DNA of 64,000 nucleotides, taken from the NCBI GenBank assembly GCA_016196755.1, contig JACPXC010000046.1, forward strand, positions 62,001 to 126,000, in the 5' to 3' direction. This stretch comes from Elusimicrobiota bacterium. GTDB lineage: Bacteria; Elusimicrobiota; Elusimicrobia; UBA1565. The notes under the pieces were generated by a model. That model had not been told where the DNA came from. It saw only the letters and a list, made by a program, of their open reading frames with translations, and did not search any database. Position numbers and translations under genes: made by a program. This document shows, piece by piece, positions 16,722 through 24,851 of this stretch (positions are counted from its first letter, which is position 1; every line of letters begins with the position of its first letter).

Positions 16722-18271
16722 GGGACCAGGTCAACTTCCACCGCCGCCGCGCCGGCCTCGCCCTGCCGCTCTCGGCGCTCAATTCCGAGCAAGGCCTCGG
16801 CATCGGCGACGCCGCGGCGCTCGAGCGCTTCTTCGACTGGATGAACGACGCGGGCTTGAGCGTCCTCCAGCTCCTGCCGCTGGGCGACCTGGGGCCCGGC
16901 GACGCCTGCCCCTACGCCGCGATGAGCGCCCTGGCCTTCGACGCGCTGGCCTACGCCGATCCCCTGGCCCTGCCCGAGCTGCGCGGTCGCGCGACCGCCG
17001 ACGGCGCCCTCCGGCGGGCCGCCAAGCTCCGCCGCGCCCGGCGCGTCCCCTTCGCCGAGGCCCGGGCTCTCAAGCGCGAGGCCTTCCTCGAGGCCTTCCG
17101 GTCCTTCGAGCGCTCGGGCTCGACCGAGCGCCGCGAGGCCTTCGGCTATTTCCGCGGTTCCAACGACGACTGGCTCGAGGAATACGCGCTTTTCCGCGCC
17201 CTCAAAGAAGAGGCCGGCTGGACGCCCTGGCAGACCTGGGACCGCGAAATCCGAGACCTCGAACCTAAGGCCCTGGCCGCGGCGCGCGCCCGCCTCATCG
17301 AGACCGTGCGTTTCCACGAGTGGCTGCAGTGGACGATGCATGAGCAGTGGGCCGCCCTGCGCCGCTCGGCCCAGCGCCGCGGCGTCCTGCTCTTCGGCGA
17401 CCTGCCCTTCGGCATCGGCCGCGAGAGCGCCGACGTCTGGGCGCGTCAGGCCGACTTCGACTTCTCCGCCGTGATGGGGGCCCCGCCCGACAAGTACTCC
17501 GCCACCGGCCAGGACTGGGGCCTGCCCGCCTACCGCTGGGACAAGATGGAGGAAGGCGGCCACCAGTGGTGGCGCCGCCGGCTGCGCCAGGCCGGCGAAC
17601 TCTACGATCTGTTCCGGCTCGACCACGCCATCGGCTTCTTCCGCACCTGGCAGGTGCGCGGCGGCCCGCCGCAGGACCGCTTCGACGTCTCCACCGACGA
17701 CGAGGCCCGCGAGCGCGGCCGGCGCTTCTTCGCCATGGCCAAGACCGCGAGCGCCCCCGCCTATCCCGTAGCCGAGGACCTGGGCGTGGTCCCGGAGTAT
17801 ATGCCTGCGGTGCTCTCCTCGCTCGACGTCCCCGGCTACCGCATAGCGCCCTGGATGCGGCGCCCCGACGGAGTCACCGAGCCGCCCTCGGGCTACCCCG
17901 CGCTCTCGGTGGCCACGCTGGCCAACCACGACATGCCGCCGTTCGCGCGCTGGTGGCGCGAGGCGCCCAGCCACGAGCGCGACTCTTATTGGCGCATGGC
18001 GTCGGGGACGCAGGAGCCCGCTCCGTCGTTGCGCGCGGGGGCCCTCCGGACCGTGCTCGAGAACCTCTATGGGGCGGGCTCGGCTTTGGTCCTGCTCCAG
18101 TTCCAGGACGTGTTCGGCTCCCAGCACCGCATCAACGTACCGGGGACGGTCACCGCGCGCAACTGGACCTACCGCGTGCCCTATACGGTGGAGGCCTTGC
18201 GGCGCGACACCCGGCCCCGGAAGACCGCGGAATTGCTGCGTTCGCTGGCCCTTTCTTCGGGCCGTCTCTGA
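16718..18271 (+). CDS. malQ: 4-alpha-glucanotransferase (amylomaltase)
   Basis: 517 aa GH77 enzyme, typical length. Transfers alpha-1,4-glucan chains between maltodextrins or glycogen. Signatures: LPLSALNSEQGLGIGD, ADVWARQADFDF, GAPPDKYSATGQDWGLPAY, the nucleophile region FRLDHAIGFFRTW, VAEDLGVV with the acid/base Glu, and TLANHDMP. Start ATG overlaps the transporter stop codon. The next gene begins 65 nt later with its own promoter. Confidence 0.96.
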   Translation: MRDQVNFHRRRAGLALPLSALNSEQGLGIGDAAALERFFDWMNDAGLSVLQLLPLGDLGPGDACPYAAMSALAFDALAYADPLALPELRGRATADGALRRAAKLRRARRVPFAEARALKREAFLEAFRSFERSGSTERREAFGYFRGSNDDWLEEYALFRALKEEAGWTPWQTWDREIRDLEPKALAAARARLIETVRFHEWLQWTMHEQWAALRRSAQRRGVLLFGDLPFGIGRESADVWARQADFDFSAVMGAPPDKYSATGQDWGLPAYRWDKMEEGGHQWWRRRLRQAGELYDLFRLDHAIGFFRTWQVRGGPPQDRFDVSTDDEARERGRRFFAMAKTASAPAYPVAEDLGVVPEYMPAVLSSLDVPGYRIAPWMRRPDGVTEPPSGYPALSVATLANHDMPPFARWWREAPSHERDSYWRMASGTQEPAPSLRAGALRTVLENLYGAGSALVLLQFQDVFGSQHRINVPGTVTARNWTYRVPYTVEALRRDTRPRKTAELLRSLALSSGRL

Positions 18272-18296
18272 CGCGAAAGCTTCCTTAATAGAGCCG

Positions 18297-18325
18297 TTGA
18301 CAAAGCAAGCCCTCCCTGTTATCTA
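18297..18325 (+). promoter_or_regulatory. Promoter of giant gene 1 (family copy 1)
   Basis: TTGACA (18297-18302), 17-nt spacer, TATCTA (18320-18325), followed by GGGAAG; ATG is 10 nt past the -10 box. TCCCT and AGGGA flank the -10 as a small inverted repeat. The same sequence recurs before giant genes 2 and 3. Confidence 0.8.
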
Positions 18326-18335
18326 GGGAAGTAGC

Positions 18336-21300
18336 ATGCGCCGACCCCTCGCCGCCCTGCTGGCCGTACTGCTTTGCCTCCCTTTCGAAGCCCTCCCGGC
18401 CCTAGCCTCGGTGGCCGACTTCGGCGCCGACGTCACCGAGACCGCCGCCGAAGAACCCCGGCCTCGCTCCGCCCGCCTGACCCCCGCGGAGATGTCCGCC
18501 CTGGAGGGCAACACCATCGGAAGCTTGGTGTCCGGCCTCACCACCGCGCTGACTTCCCCCACGCCGGATGCCGCCCGGGTCGTCGAGCAGCGGCTCGACA
18601 CGATGGCGCAGGCGGTCCAGCAGGGCCGCCCGCTGCCCCCTCAGGACACTCAGTTTCTCGAGGCGCTCGGGCGGGCCTGGCAGGAGCAGCCGGCCGCCGA
18701 GGTGAAGCCTCCGGGCATGGAGCTCCTCGAGCGCCGCTTCAACGACCCCAACGACGCGGCGATGCAGACTCTGCTCTCTCAGGTCAAAGGCTTGACCCCG
18801 GAGCCGGAGGCCAAGCCCAACGAGCGCCTCGCCCAGGGCGCCGTCAACGCGAAGGTCGGGCTAGGCCAGGGCATCGCCGCGCTGATGGACGCCCAGCGCA
18901 AGCCGCTCGACGGCGGCGCGACCGGGCCCGCCGGACCGCGAGGGCCGCCGGGCCCCCCCGGCGCGCCGGAGCGTTCCGCCGTGGAGCCGCTGCCCGAGCG
19001 CACGCCGCCGCCGGCAGGATTCAAGACCTTCGCGCCCGAGCCGGCCGCGCCGGGCGGCAGGTTCTCGGCCGCGGAGCAGTCCCTGCTCAACGCCCTGGGC
19101 GCCGAAAACATCCTCGCCCGCACCGGGGCTTTAGACGCGATCGCGGCCAAGGGTTCCAAGGCCGCCCCCCTGGTGTTGGAGGCGCTCCGCCTGACCATCG
19201 AGCGCCAGGAGGACGGGAAGCTCAGCGAACCCGAGTTCCGTTCCCGGCTGTTCCGGCTGCTCTCCGCGCTGTCCAGGGTCGACGCGCGGACGCTGGCCGA
19301 CGCGGCGCGGACCGACCCCTCGGCGGCGGAGACCTTGGTCGCTTCCCTCGACAAGGTCCAAGAGCCGGAGGACGTCGAGCTGGTGCAAAGTCTGCTGGCC
19401 CGCTTGGGCCCGATGGTAGTTCCGGCCCTGACCAAGCGCCTTCCCGAGAGCTACAACCCCGACCGGCTCAGCGCCGCGCTCAAGCGTCATGGCGTGCAAG
19501 GCGCGGCCGCGCCGGCGGCGCCGGAGCCGGCGCCCCGGCGCGCCGCGGCCCCCGCGTTTCCGCCCGCGCCCTCCGCTCTCGCGGGCCTGGAGCGGGGCGC
19601 GACCCGCTTTCGGCGCCCAGACGATTGGGGCGAATACGGCGTCGACGCCAAGAGCGGCGAGTGGCGCAAGACGTGGGTTAAGCTTTCCCAGGGCGGCCCC
19701 GAGACCGTCCCCGTCCTGTCCTCGGCGCTCGACCACGCCAATCCCAACGTCGCCGCCGGGGCCCTGCGCGCCTTGGCCGCGATGTCGCGGCGGGCCCGGC
19801 TCGAGGCCGCCACCCTGCAGCATGCCGCCCGCGCCGGAGCCCGCCTGCTCGAGCTCGACGACGCCCTGCTCCGCGGCGAGGTCCTGCGCGGCTTGGCCGA
19901 CATGCCGCCCGACCGCGCCCGGGCGGCCGCCGCCGCCGCGGCGGAGGTGGCCGCGGCCGGCGGAAGCCTCGCCGACGCCGCCGGCTGGAAGGCCCAGACC
20001 CGACTCCTGGCCCTGCAGTTCCTAGCTCGGCTGGGGCCGCCGGTGGACCTGCCGGTCATAAAGCGCGTAGCGGCGCTGCTCGCCGAGCCCAAGACCCTGG
20101 GCGCCGCCGAGACCCTGGCCGCGCTCGACATGCTCCAAGCCTCCGGCCCCTCGAGCGCCCTGGCGCTCAAAGACGCCCCGCGGGCGGTCCTCACCGCCAT
20201 CGTCGAGCTGGCGCTGGGAGGTTCGCCCGCGGGCGCCGCCGAGCGCGCCCGCGGGGTCCTGAGCCTGCTCGGCCCGGAGACGCCGATCCGGGCCCTGGTC
20301 GACCGCCTGGAGCGCGACCGGGACCCCGGCGCGCGCGGGTTCGACGCCGCGGCTCTGCGCGCCGCCGCGGGGACCGCCCGAGACGCGGAGGCCTACCAGG
20401 CCTTCCTCATCTCCCGTCTGGACGCCGATTTCGTCCCCTCGGCGCGCATCGCGGCCCTCGAGGAGCTGGAACGGACCGGCCTGCGGCCGGCCGCCGCGCA
20501 GGCCGCGCTGGCGATTCTGCTCACCGAGCCGAACAAGAACGCCGAGCGGGCGGACTACGAAAAGACGGCCGCGCTGCATGTCGCCCTCCGCAGGGCTCTG
20601 GCGGGACTCGAGCCGGCGGCCGTCGGCGCCGCGTTCTACGCGCGCGCGGCAGAGGGCTTGGCTTCCAATTCGCCGCGCATCCGCCTCGACGCCGCAAGCC
20701 TGCTCGCCGCGGGAGGCGCGAAGGTCCGTCCTCACCTGGTCGCCGTCGTCGCCGCGCTGGCGAGCAAGGTCAAGGGCGACGATCCGGCCTTGCCGGTACG
20801 GCTCCTTGAGGCGTTGAAGGCCGCGGGACCCGCCGCGCCGGAGCAGGCCGCGGGCTTGGCGGCGTTCCTCGAGGGCAGGGGCCCCGAGCCGCGCGCCGCC
20901 GCGGTCAAGGCGCTGGGGGCGAAGGGCCTCGCCGAGGCCGCCCTGGCGCCCGGGGACACCGCCCAGGCCTACGTCGCGGCGCGGGTCCTGTTCGAGGACG
21001 GCTATTTCCAAGGGCTCGACGCCCCCGACCGGGCCCGGGTCGCCAAGCTGCTGACCGGCATGGTCGGGGCGAAGCAGGAGGGCACTAAGACCGCATTCGA
21101 CGCGGCCGTCTGGCTCGGCGCCCTCGGACCGGACGCGGTCGACGCCGTGCCGACGCTGGCCAAGGCCTTCTCGGACCCCTCCAACGGGCCGTTCAGGACC
21201 AAGGCCGGGGAGGCGCTGGCCAAGATCGACCCTGTCCGCGCCGTCGAGGTCCTCCAGGCCGCGCTGGCGTCCGGCGACCCCGTCCTCAGAAGGCGCGCCC

Positions 21301-24300
21301 TGGCTGTGTTGGCCCGCGACGAGGGCGGCGTCGCCGCCAACATCCCCGTCCAAGCGCTGGAGCCGCTGCTCAGCGACCCCCATTCCAGACTCAAGGCCGT
21401 CATCATCCTGCGCGCCTGGCATCCCGGCCACCCCGCCGGCCGGATCCTGACCGAACTGGCCCAAGACGGCGGCGATTGGACGACGCGCCTAGATGCGCTC
21501 TACGCCATGGCGCGCCTGCCCGAGCTGCGCCCCGAGGAGCTGGCCGCCGCCGTGAAAGCCGTCTCGGACGCCGACCGCCACGCCGCGGAAGCGGGGTTGA
21601 ATGCCCTCGGCCGCCACGGCGCCGGCGTCAAACGAGCCGTAACGGCCGCCGCGGCAGCCATGCGCTCCGAGAATTCCGACGTCCAGGAGGCCGCCGTCGA
21701 AGCGTTGGCTCGCATGGCCGACCTCGACCCGGACGCCGAACTCGCCCTGGTCTCCGCCCTCGACCATCCGGACCGATTCCTGCGCGCCAAGGCCTTGGCC
21801 GCGCTCGAAGAAGGTCCGCCGCGCAGCGCGGAACTCCTGCCCGCCTTGGCCGTCTGGCTGGCGCGCTTCGCCCGCGGCGGAAAGCAGGCTCCCCACGGAG
21901 ACCCCCACTCCCGCTCGACGTTCCTACGCGTCCATGCCCTGACGCGGCGTCTGGCCGGCGAGGATGCCGCCCTGCTGGGCGTGGTCGACGAGCTCAAACG
22001 CCAGCTCGAGTCGCCCGGCGCGCCCCGCCCGACCACGGCCGCGGCGATCTTGGCGGCCTGGGCCGCGCCGGGCGACCAGACGGAGCTCGTCCGCCTGTTG
22101 GCCGCCGAGCCCGGCGGTTCGGCCTGGAGCGTGCCCCTCCTGGCCCGGCTGGCCTCCCAGGACGACAAAGCGCTGGCGGTCCTCATCGACCGGGAGTACG
22201 CCGAGCCCGCCGGCGTCCGCGAGGCCCGCAAGGCGCTGGCATCCCTGGCCCCCAGGGCGATCCCGGCCGTGCTGGCGCGCCGCCCGATCCATCTCGCCGC
22301 GGCGCTGCTCATGGAGCTCGGCCCGGAAGGCCAGGCCGCCCTGCTCGAGGCCTTGGAGGATCCCGCGCGGCCCCTCGACCACCGCATCCGGGCGCTCGGA
22401 AGTTTCGATCTGAGCCGCCTCCCGCCCGAAGCGGCGCCGCGGCTGGCCGCCTGGCTGGGTCCGGCGCTGGACTCCAAGGAAGCCATCCCGGCGCAGGTCG
22501 TCCGCCTGCTCGCTTGGATCGGCGGACCCGAGGCCGCCGCGGCCTTGAAGAGGGGGCTGGCCTCACCGCAGAGCCTGGTCCGTTCGCAAGCGGCCTCGGC
22601 GCTGGCGGCGATGCCCGGAGGGATGGAGGAGGCCCTGCCGACGCTCCTCGAGGGCCTCCGCCGCGGCGGAGACACGGACCGCGCGCGGGCGAAGCTGGCC
22701 ATCGCCTCCTTCGGTCCGCTCGACGCCGTCGTCGAGGCTTTGGGCCTGAGTCCGGACCCGCACCTCCTCGGGTTGGCGTCCCGCTCGCCGCGGCCCGAGG
22801 TGCGCGCGCTGGCGAAGACCCGCCTGCTCGAGGCCCTTCAGGCCGGCGGCGTCCTGGAGCGGCGGGAGCTAGCCGCCTACGTGCTGGGCGACGACAACGT
22901 CGGCGGACAGGACACGGTCTCCGCGCTGACGCGAGTCCTCTCCGCGGACCCGGCCCCGGAGATGCGCCGGGCCGCGGCCGCCGGGCTGGCGAAGCTGGCC
23001 GAGCGCGACCCGGCGCTGCGCTTCGCCGAGGCCGTGCCGGCTTTAGCCGCGCTGCTCCAGCAGGCGCCCGACGAGCGGGCCCGCGCATCGGCGATCAAGG
23101 CCCTCGGCAGCATGGGCTGGCAGGGCGAGGCCGCCCTCCCCGCCCTTGCGGCGCTGTACGCCGGCGGCGAGGGCAGTGGTCCGCTGGGCCGACACGCGGA
23201 GGAGGCCGCGGAGATGATCCGCCTGGGGATGCGCTCCCCGCTGGCCCTGCGCTCGGCGCCTGAGGCGGAGCTGCTCGCCCGCCTGCAGACCGACGCGCAC
23301 CCCGACGCCCTGGCGATGACGGCCCGTTCGCTGGCCGCCGCCGGCAACCCCGTCTACGTCCCCGACCTCGAGCGGGCTCTGGAACGCCTGGAGAAGTTCG
23401 GCCACCTGCCGGAGGCCCGGGCGGCCGCGCGCTCGACGCTCCTCCTGGCCATCGGCGCGCTCGACCGGGACAGCGCGGTCGCCCTACTGGTGCGCTCGAC
23501 GCCGGCGGCGCCGCCCGCGCCGGCGGCGCCGCCGCGCCGGGACTCGTTGCTCGAGACCGCGCGCCAGGCCTTGGCGGCCACGCCGCTCTCCGCCCTCCTC
23601 CCCGGCCTGGCCGCCGGGGAGCCCGGCCAGGAGGCGCGCCTGGCCGGCCTCCGGGCGGCCGGGGCCGTGCGCTGGTACGCCCGCCATGAGATCCGCGACG
23701 CGGAGGGCCGGACGGTCGACGGCTGGGCGATGCAGTGGAAGAACGGGGCCCTGCAGTTCGAGGCCCCCGACGGCCGCTTCTGGATGCTGGCCCCGGACGG
23801 AGCCCGGGCGTCCGGGAACTCTCGGACCGGCGAGGTGGTCCGGGTCGACGAGCGCTATCGGACCTCGTTCCCCGCGAACAGGACGTTCCAGCGCACGCGG
23901 AACGGGGCGACCCGGCCCGAGACCTGGTGGAGCCCCAGCCTCGACTCGGGCGGCGTGCAAGGGCAGTTCGAGGGACAACCCTTCGGCCGGAAGGAAGGGG
24001 AGACGCCGCGGCTGGCGGGGAACCGGCTCTCCTTCTACGCCTCCGGTCCCGACGGCCGCGAAACCGTGACCGGCTGGATCGACTCCGAAGGCGGCGAGAT
24101 CCATGCCTACGACGTCCTGCCCGCCGGCCTCGGCTTGGTGCGCGATGGCAGCGACTTCATCTTGAATCCCGCCGCCCTGCCGGCCCTCGCCGACGGCAGC
24201 CTCGACCTCTCGGGGATCCCGGTCGAACAGCTCCCGGAGTCGGTCCGGGTCGCGTTCACGGGGTTCCTCAAGGCCTTCCCGTCGCTCCACCCCGAGATCG

Positions 24301-24851
24301 AGGCCGCTTACCGCGGCGAGAACCGCCCGCTGCGCGGCGGCGACGCGGAGGTCACCGCGGTCACGGGCCTCAACATCGTCTTCGACAAAAAACACGAAGT
24401 CTACCGGCTGCACATGAACGTGACCAAACAGGTCGACGGCTTCAACGGCCGGCGCGGCGAGCCCACGCACGTCCAGCACTACGCCGAGGTGCTCCCTGAC
24501 GGGCGGGTCAGGGTCTTCACCGTCCTCCCCGACAAGGCCAGGGCCAGAGGATGGAGATGGAGGTCTACGCGCGAGGCTTCGGGGAGGTCCGCCGCCACGT
24601 CCCCGACGAGGAGCACGCCGCCGCCGGCGACCTCCGTTTCCGGGAACAGACCCGCTACACGCTCAGCGGCGGGCATTGGGTCGCGAAGGAGACGGGACAA
24701 TCGACCGCCCCCGGGGAGGACGGCCTGCCCGAGTGGGTCGCCGAGAAGGTCTCGCAGGGCGTGGAGATCGTGTTCGCCCTCCCGCAGAGCGAGCTCTACT
24801 TCTACATCGGCAGCCTCACGATCATCCAAGGCAAGGCGGCCAGCCTCTTAG
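18336..24851 (+). CDS. Giant HEAT-repeat exported protein 1, N-terminal frame
   Basis: 2,171 codons in this frame, but the last 100 or so (after about 24545) are out-of-register and Arg/Pro/Ser-rich. The authentic continuation is the frame at 24551. Residues 1-24 form a Sec signal (LAALLAVLLCLPFEALPALA|S). About 195-210 is a short collagen-like GPAGPRGPPGPPGAP stretch. From about 250 to 1720 run dozens of HEAT-like helical pairs. From W1778 the conserved 'WY' module begins (RWYARHEIRDAEG, APDGRFWML). The part around 19600-19900 closely matches giant 3 (WGEYGVD, VAAGALRALA). No enzyme domain is recognised in this half; the solenoid probably binds a partner or forms a scaffold. Confidence 0.85.
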   Translation: MRRPLAALLAVLLCLPFEALPALASVADFGADVTETAAEEPRPRSARLTPAEMSALEGNTIGSLVSGLTTALTSPTPDAARVVEQRLDTMAQAVQQGRPLPPQDTQFLEALGRAWQEQPAAEVKPPGMELLERRFNDPNDAAMQTLLSQVKGLTPEPEAKPNERLAQGAVNAKVGLGQGIAALMDAQRKPLDGGATGPAGPRGPPGPPGAPERSAVEPLPERTPPPAGFKTFAPEPAAPGGRFSAAEQSLLNALGAENILARTGALDAIAAKGSKAAPLVLEALRLTIERQEDGKLSEPEFRSRLFRLLSALSRVDARTLADAARTDPSAAETLVASLDKVQEPEDVELVQSLLARLGPMVVPALTKRLPESYNPDRLSAALKRHGVQGAAAPAAPEPAPRRAAAPAFPPAPSALAGLERGATRFRRPDDWGEYGVDAKSGEWRKTWVKLSQGGPETVPVLSSALDHANPNVAAGALRALAAMSRRARLEAATLQHAARAGARLLELDDALLRGEVLRGLADMPPDRARAAAAAAAEVAAAGGSLADAAGWKAQTRLLALQFLARLGPPVDLPVIKRVAALLAEPKTLGAAETLAALDMLQASGPSSALALKDAPRAVLTAIVELALGGSPAGAAERARGVLSLLGPETPIRALVDRLERDRDPGARGFDAAALRAAAGTARDAEAYQAFLISRLDADFVPSARIAALEELERTGLRPAAAQAALAILLTEPNKNAERADYEKTAALHVALRRALAGLEPAAVGAAFYARAAEGLASNSPRIRLDAASLLAAGGAKVRPHLVAVVAALASKVKGDDPALPVRLLEALKAAGPAAPEQAAGLAAFLEGRGPEPRAAAVKALGAKGLAEAALAPGDTAQAYVAARVLFEDGYFQGLDAPDRARVAKLLTGMVGAKQEGTKTAFDAAVWLGALGPDAVDAVPTLAKAFSDPSNGPFRTKAGEALAKIDPVRAVEVLQAALASGDPVLRRRALAVLARDEGGVAANIPVQALEPLLSDPHSRLKAVIILRAWHPGHPAGRILTELAQDGGDWTTRLDALYAMARLPELRPEELAAAVKAVSDADRHAAEAGLNALGRHGAGVKRAVTAAAAAMRSENSDVQEAAVEALARMADLDPDAELALVSALDHPDRFLRAKALAALEEGPPRSAELLPALAVWLARFARGGKQAPHGDPHSRSTFLRVHALTRRLAGEDAALLGVVDELKRQLESPGAPRPTTAAAILAAWAAPGDQTELVRLLAAEPGGSAWSVPLLARLASQDDKALAVLIDREYAEPAGVREARKALASLAPRAIPAVLARRPIHLAAALLMELGPEGQAALLEALEDPARPLDHRIRALGSFDLSRLPPEAAPRLAAWLGPALDSKEAIPAQVVRLLAWIGGPEAAAALKRGLASPQSLVRSQAASALAAMPGGMEEALPTLLEGLRRGGDTDRARAKLAIASFGPLDAVVEALGLSPDPHLLGLASRSPRPEVRALAKTRLLEALQAGGVLERRELAAYVLGDDNVGGQDTVSALTRVLSADPAPEMRRAAAAGLAKLAERDPALRFAEAVPALAALLQQAPDERARASAIKALGSMGWQGEAALPALAALYAGGEGSGPLGRHAEEAAEMIRLGMRSPLALRSAPEAELLARLQTDAHPDALAMTARSLAAAGNPVYVPDLERALERLEKFGHLPEARAAARSTLLLAIGALDRDSAVALLVRSTPAAPPAPAAPPRRDSLLETARQALAATPLSALLPGLAAGEPGQEARLAGLRAAGAVRWYARHEIRDAEGRTVDGWAMQWKNGALQFEAPDGRFWMLAPDGARASGNSRTGEVVRVDERYRTSFPANRTFQRTRNGATRPETWWSPSLDSGGVQGQFEGQPFGRKEGETPRLAGNRLSFYASGPDGRETVTGWIDSEGGEIHAYDVLPAGLGLVRDGSDFILNPAALPALADGSLDLSGIPVEQLPESVRVAFTGFLKAFPSLHPEIEAAYRGENRPLRGGDAEVTAVTGLNIVFDKKHEVYRLHMNVTKQVDGFNGRRGEPTHVQHYAEVLPDGRVRVFTVLPDKARARGWRWRSTREASGRSAATSPTRSTPPPATSVSGNRPATRSAAGIGSRRRRDNRPPPGRTACPSGSPRRSRRAWRSCSPSRRASSTSTSAASRSSKARRPAS

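Noticed and set aside
19080-23500. HEAT repeats as evidence for a phycobilisome-lyase function
   Set aside because: The repeats resemble PBS-lyase HEAT units only as a general helical fold; nothing else suggests bilin chemistry.
24520-24560. Programmed -1 frameshift in giant gene 1
   Set aside because: No X-XXY-YYZ slippery heptamer in the zero frame and no obvious stimulatory structure; giants 2 and 3 are continuous. An indel or sequence error is simpler.
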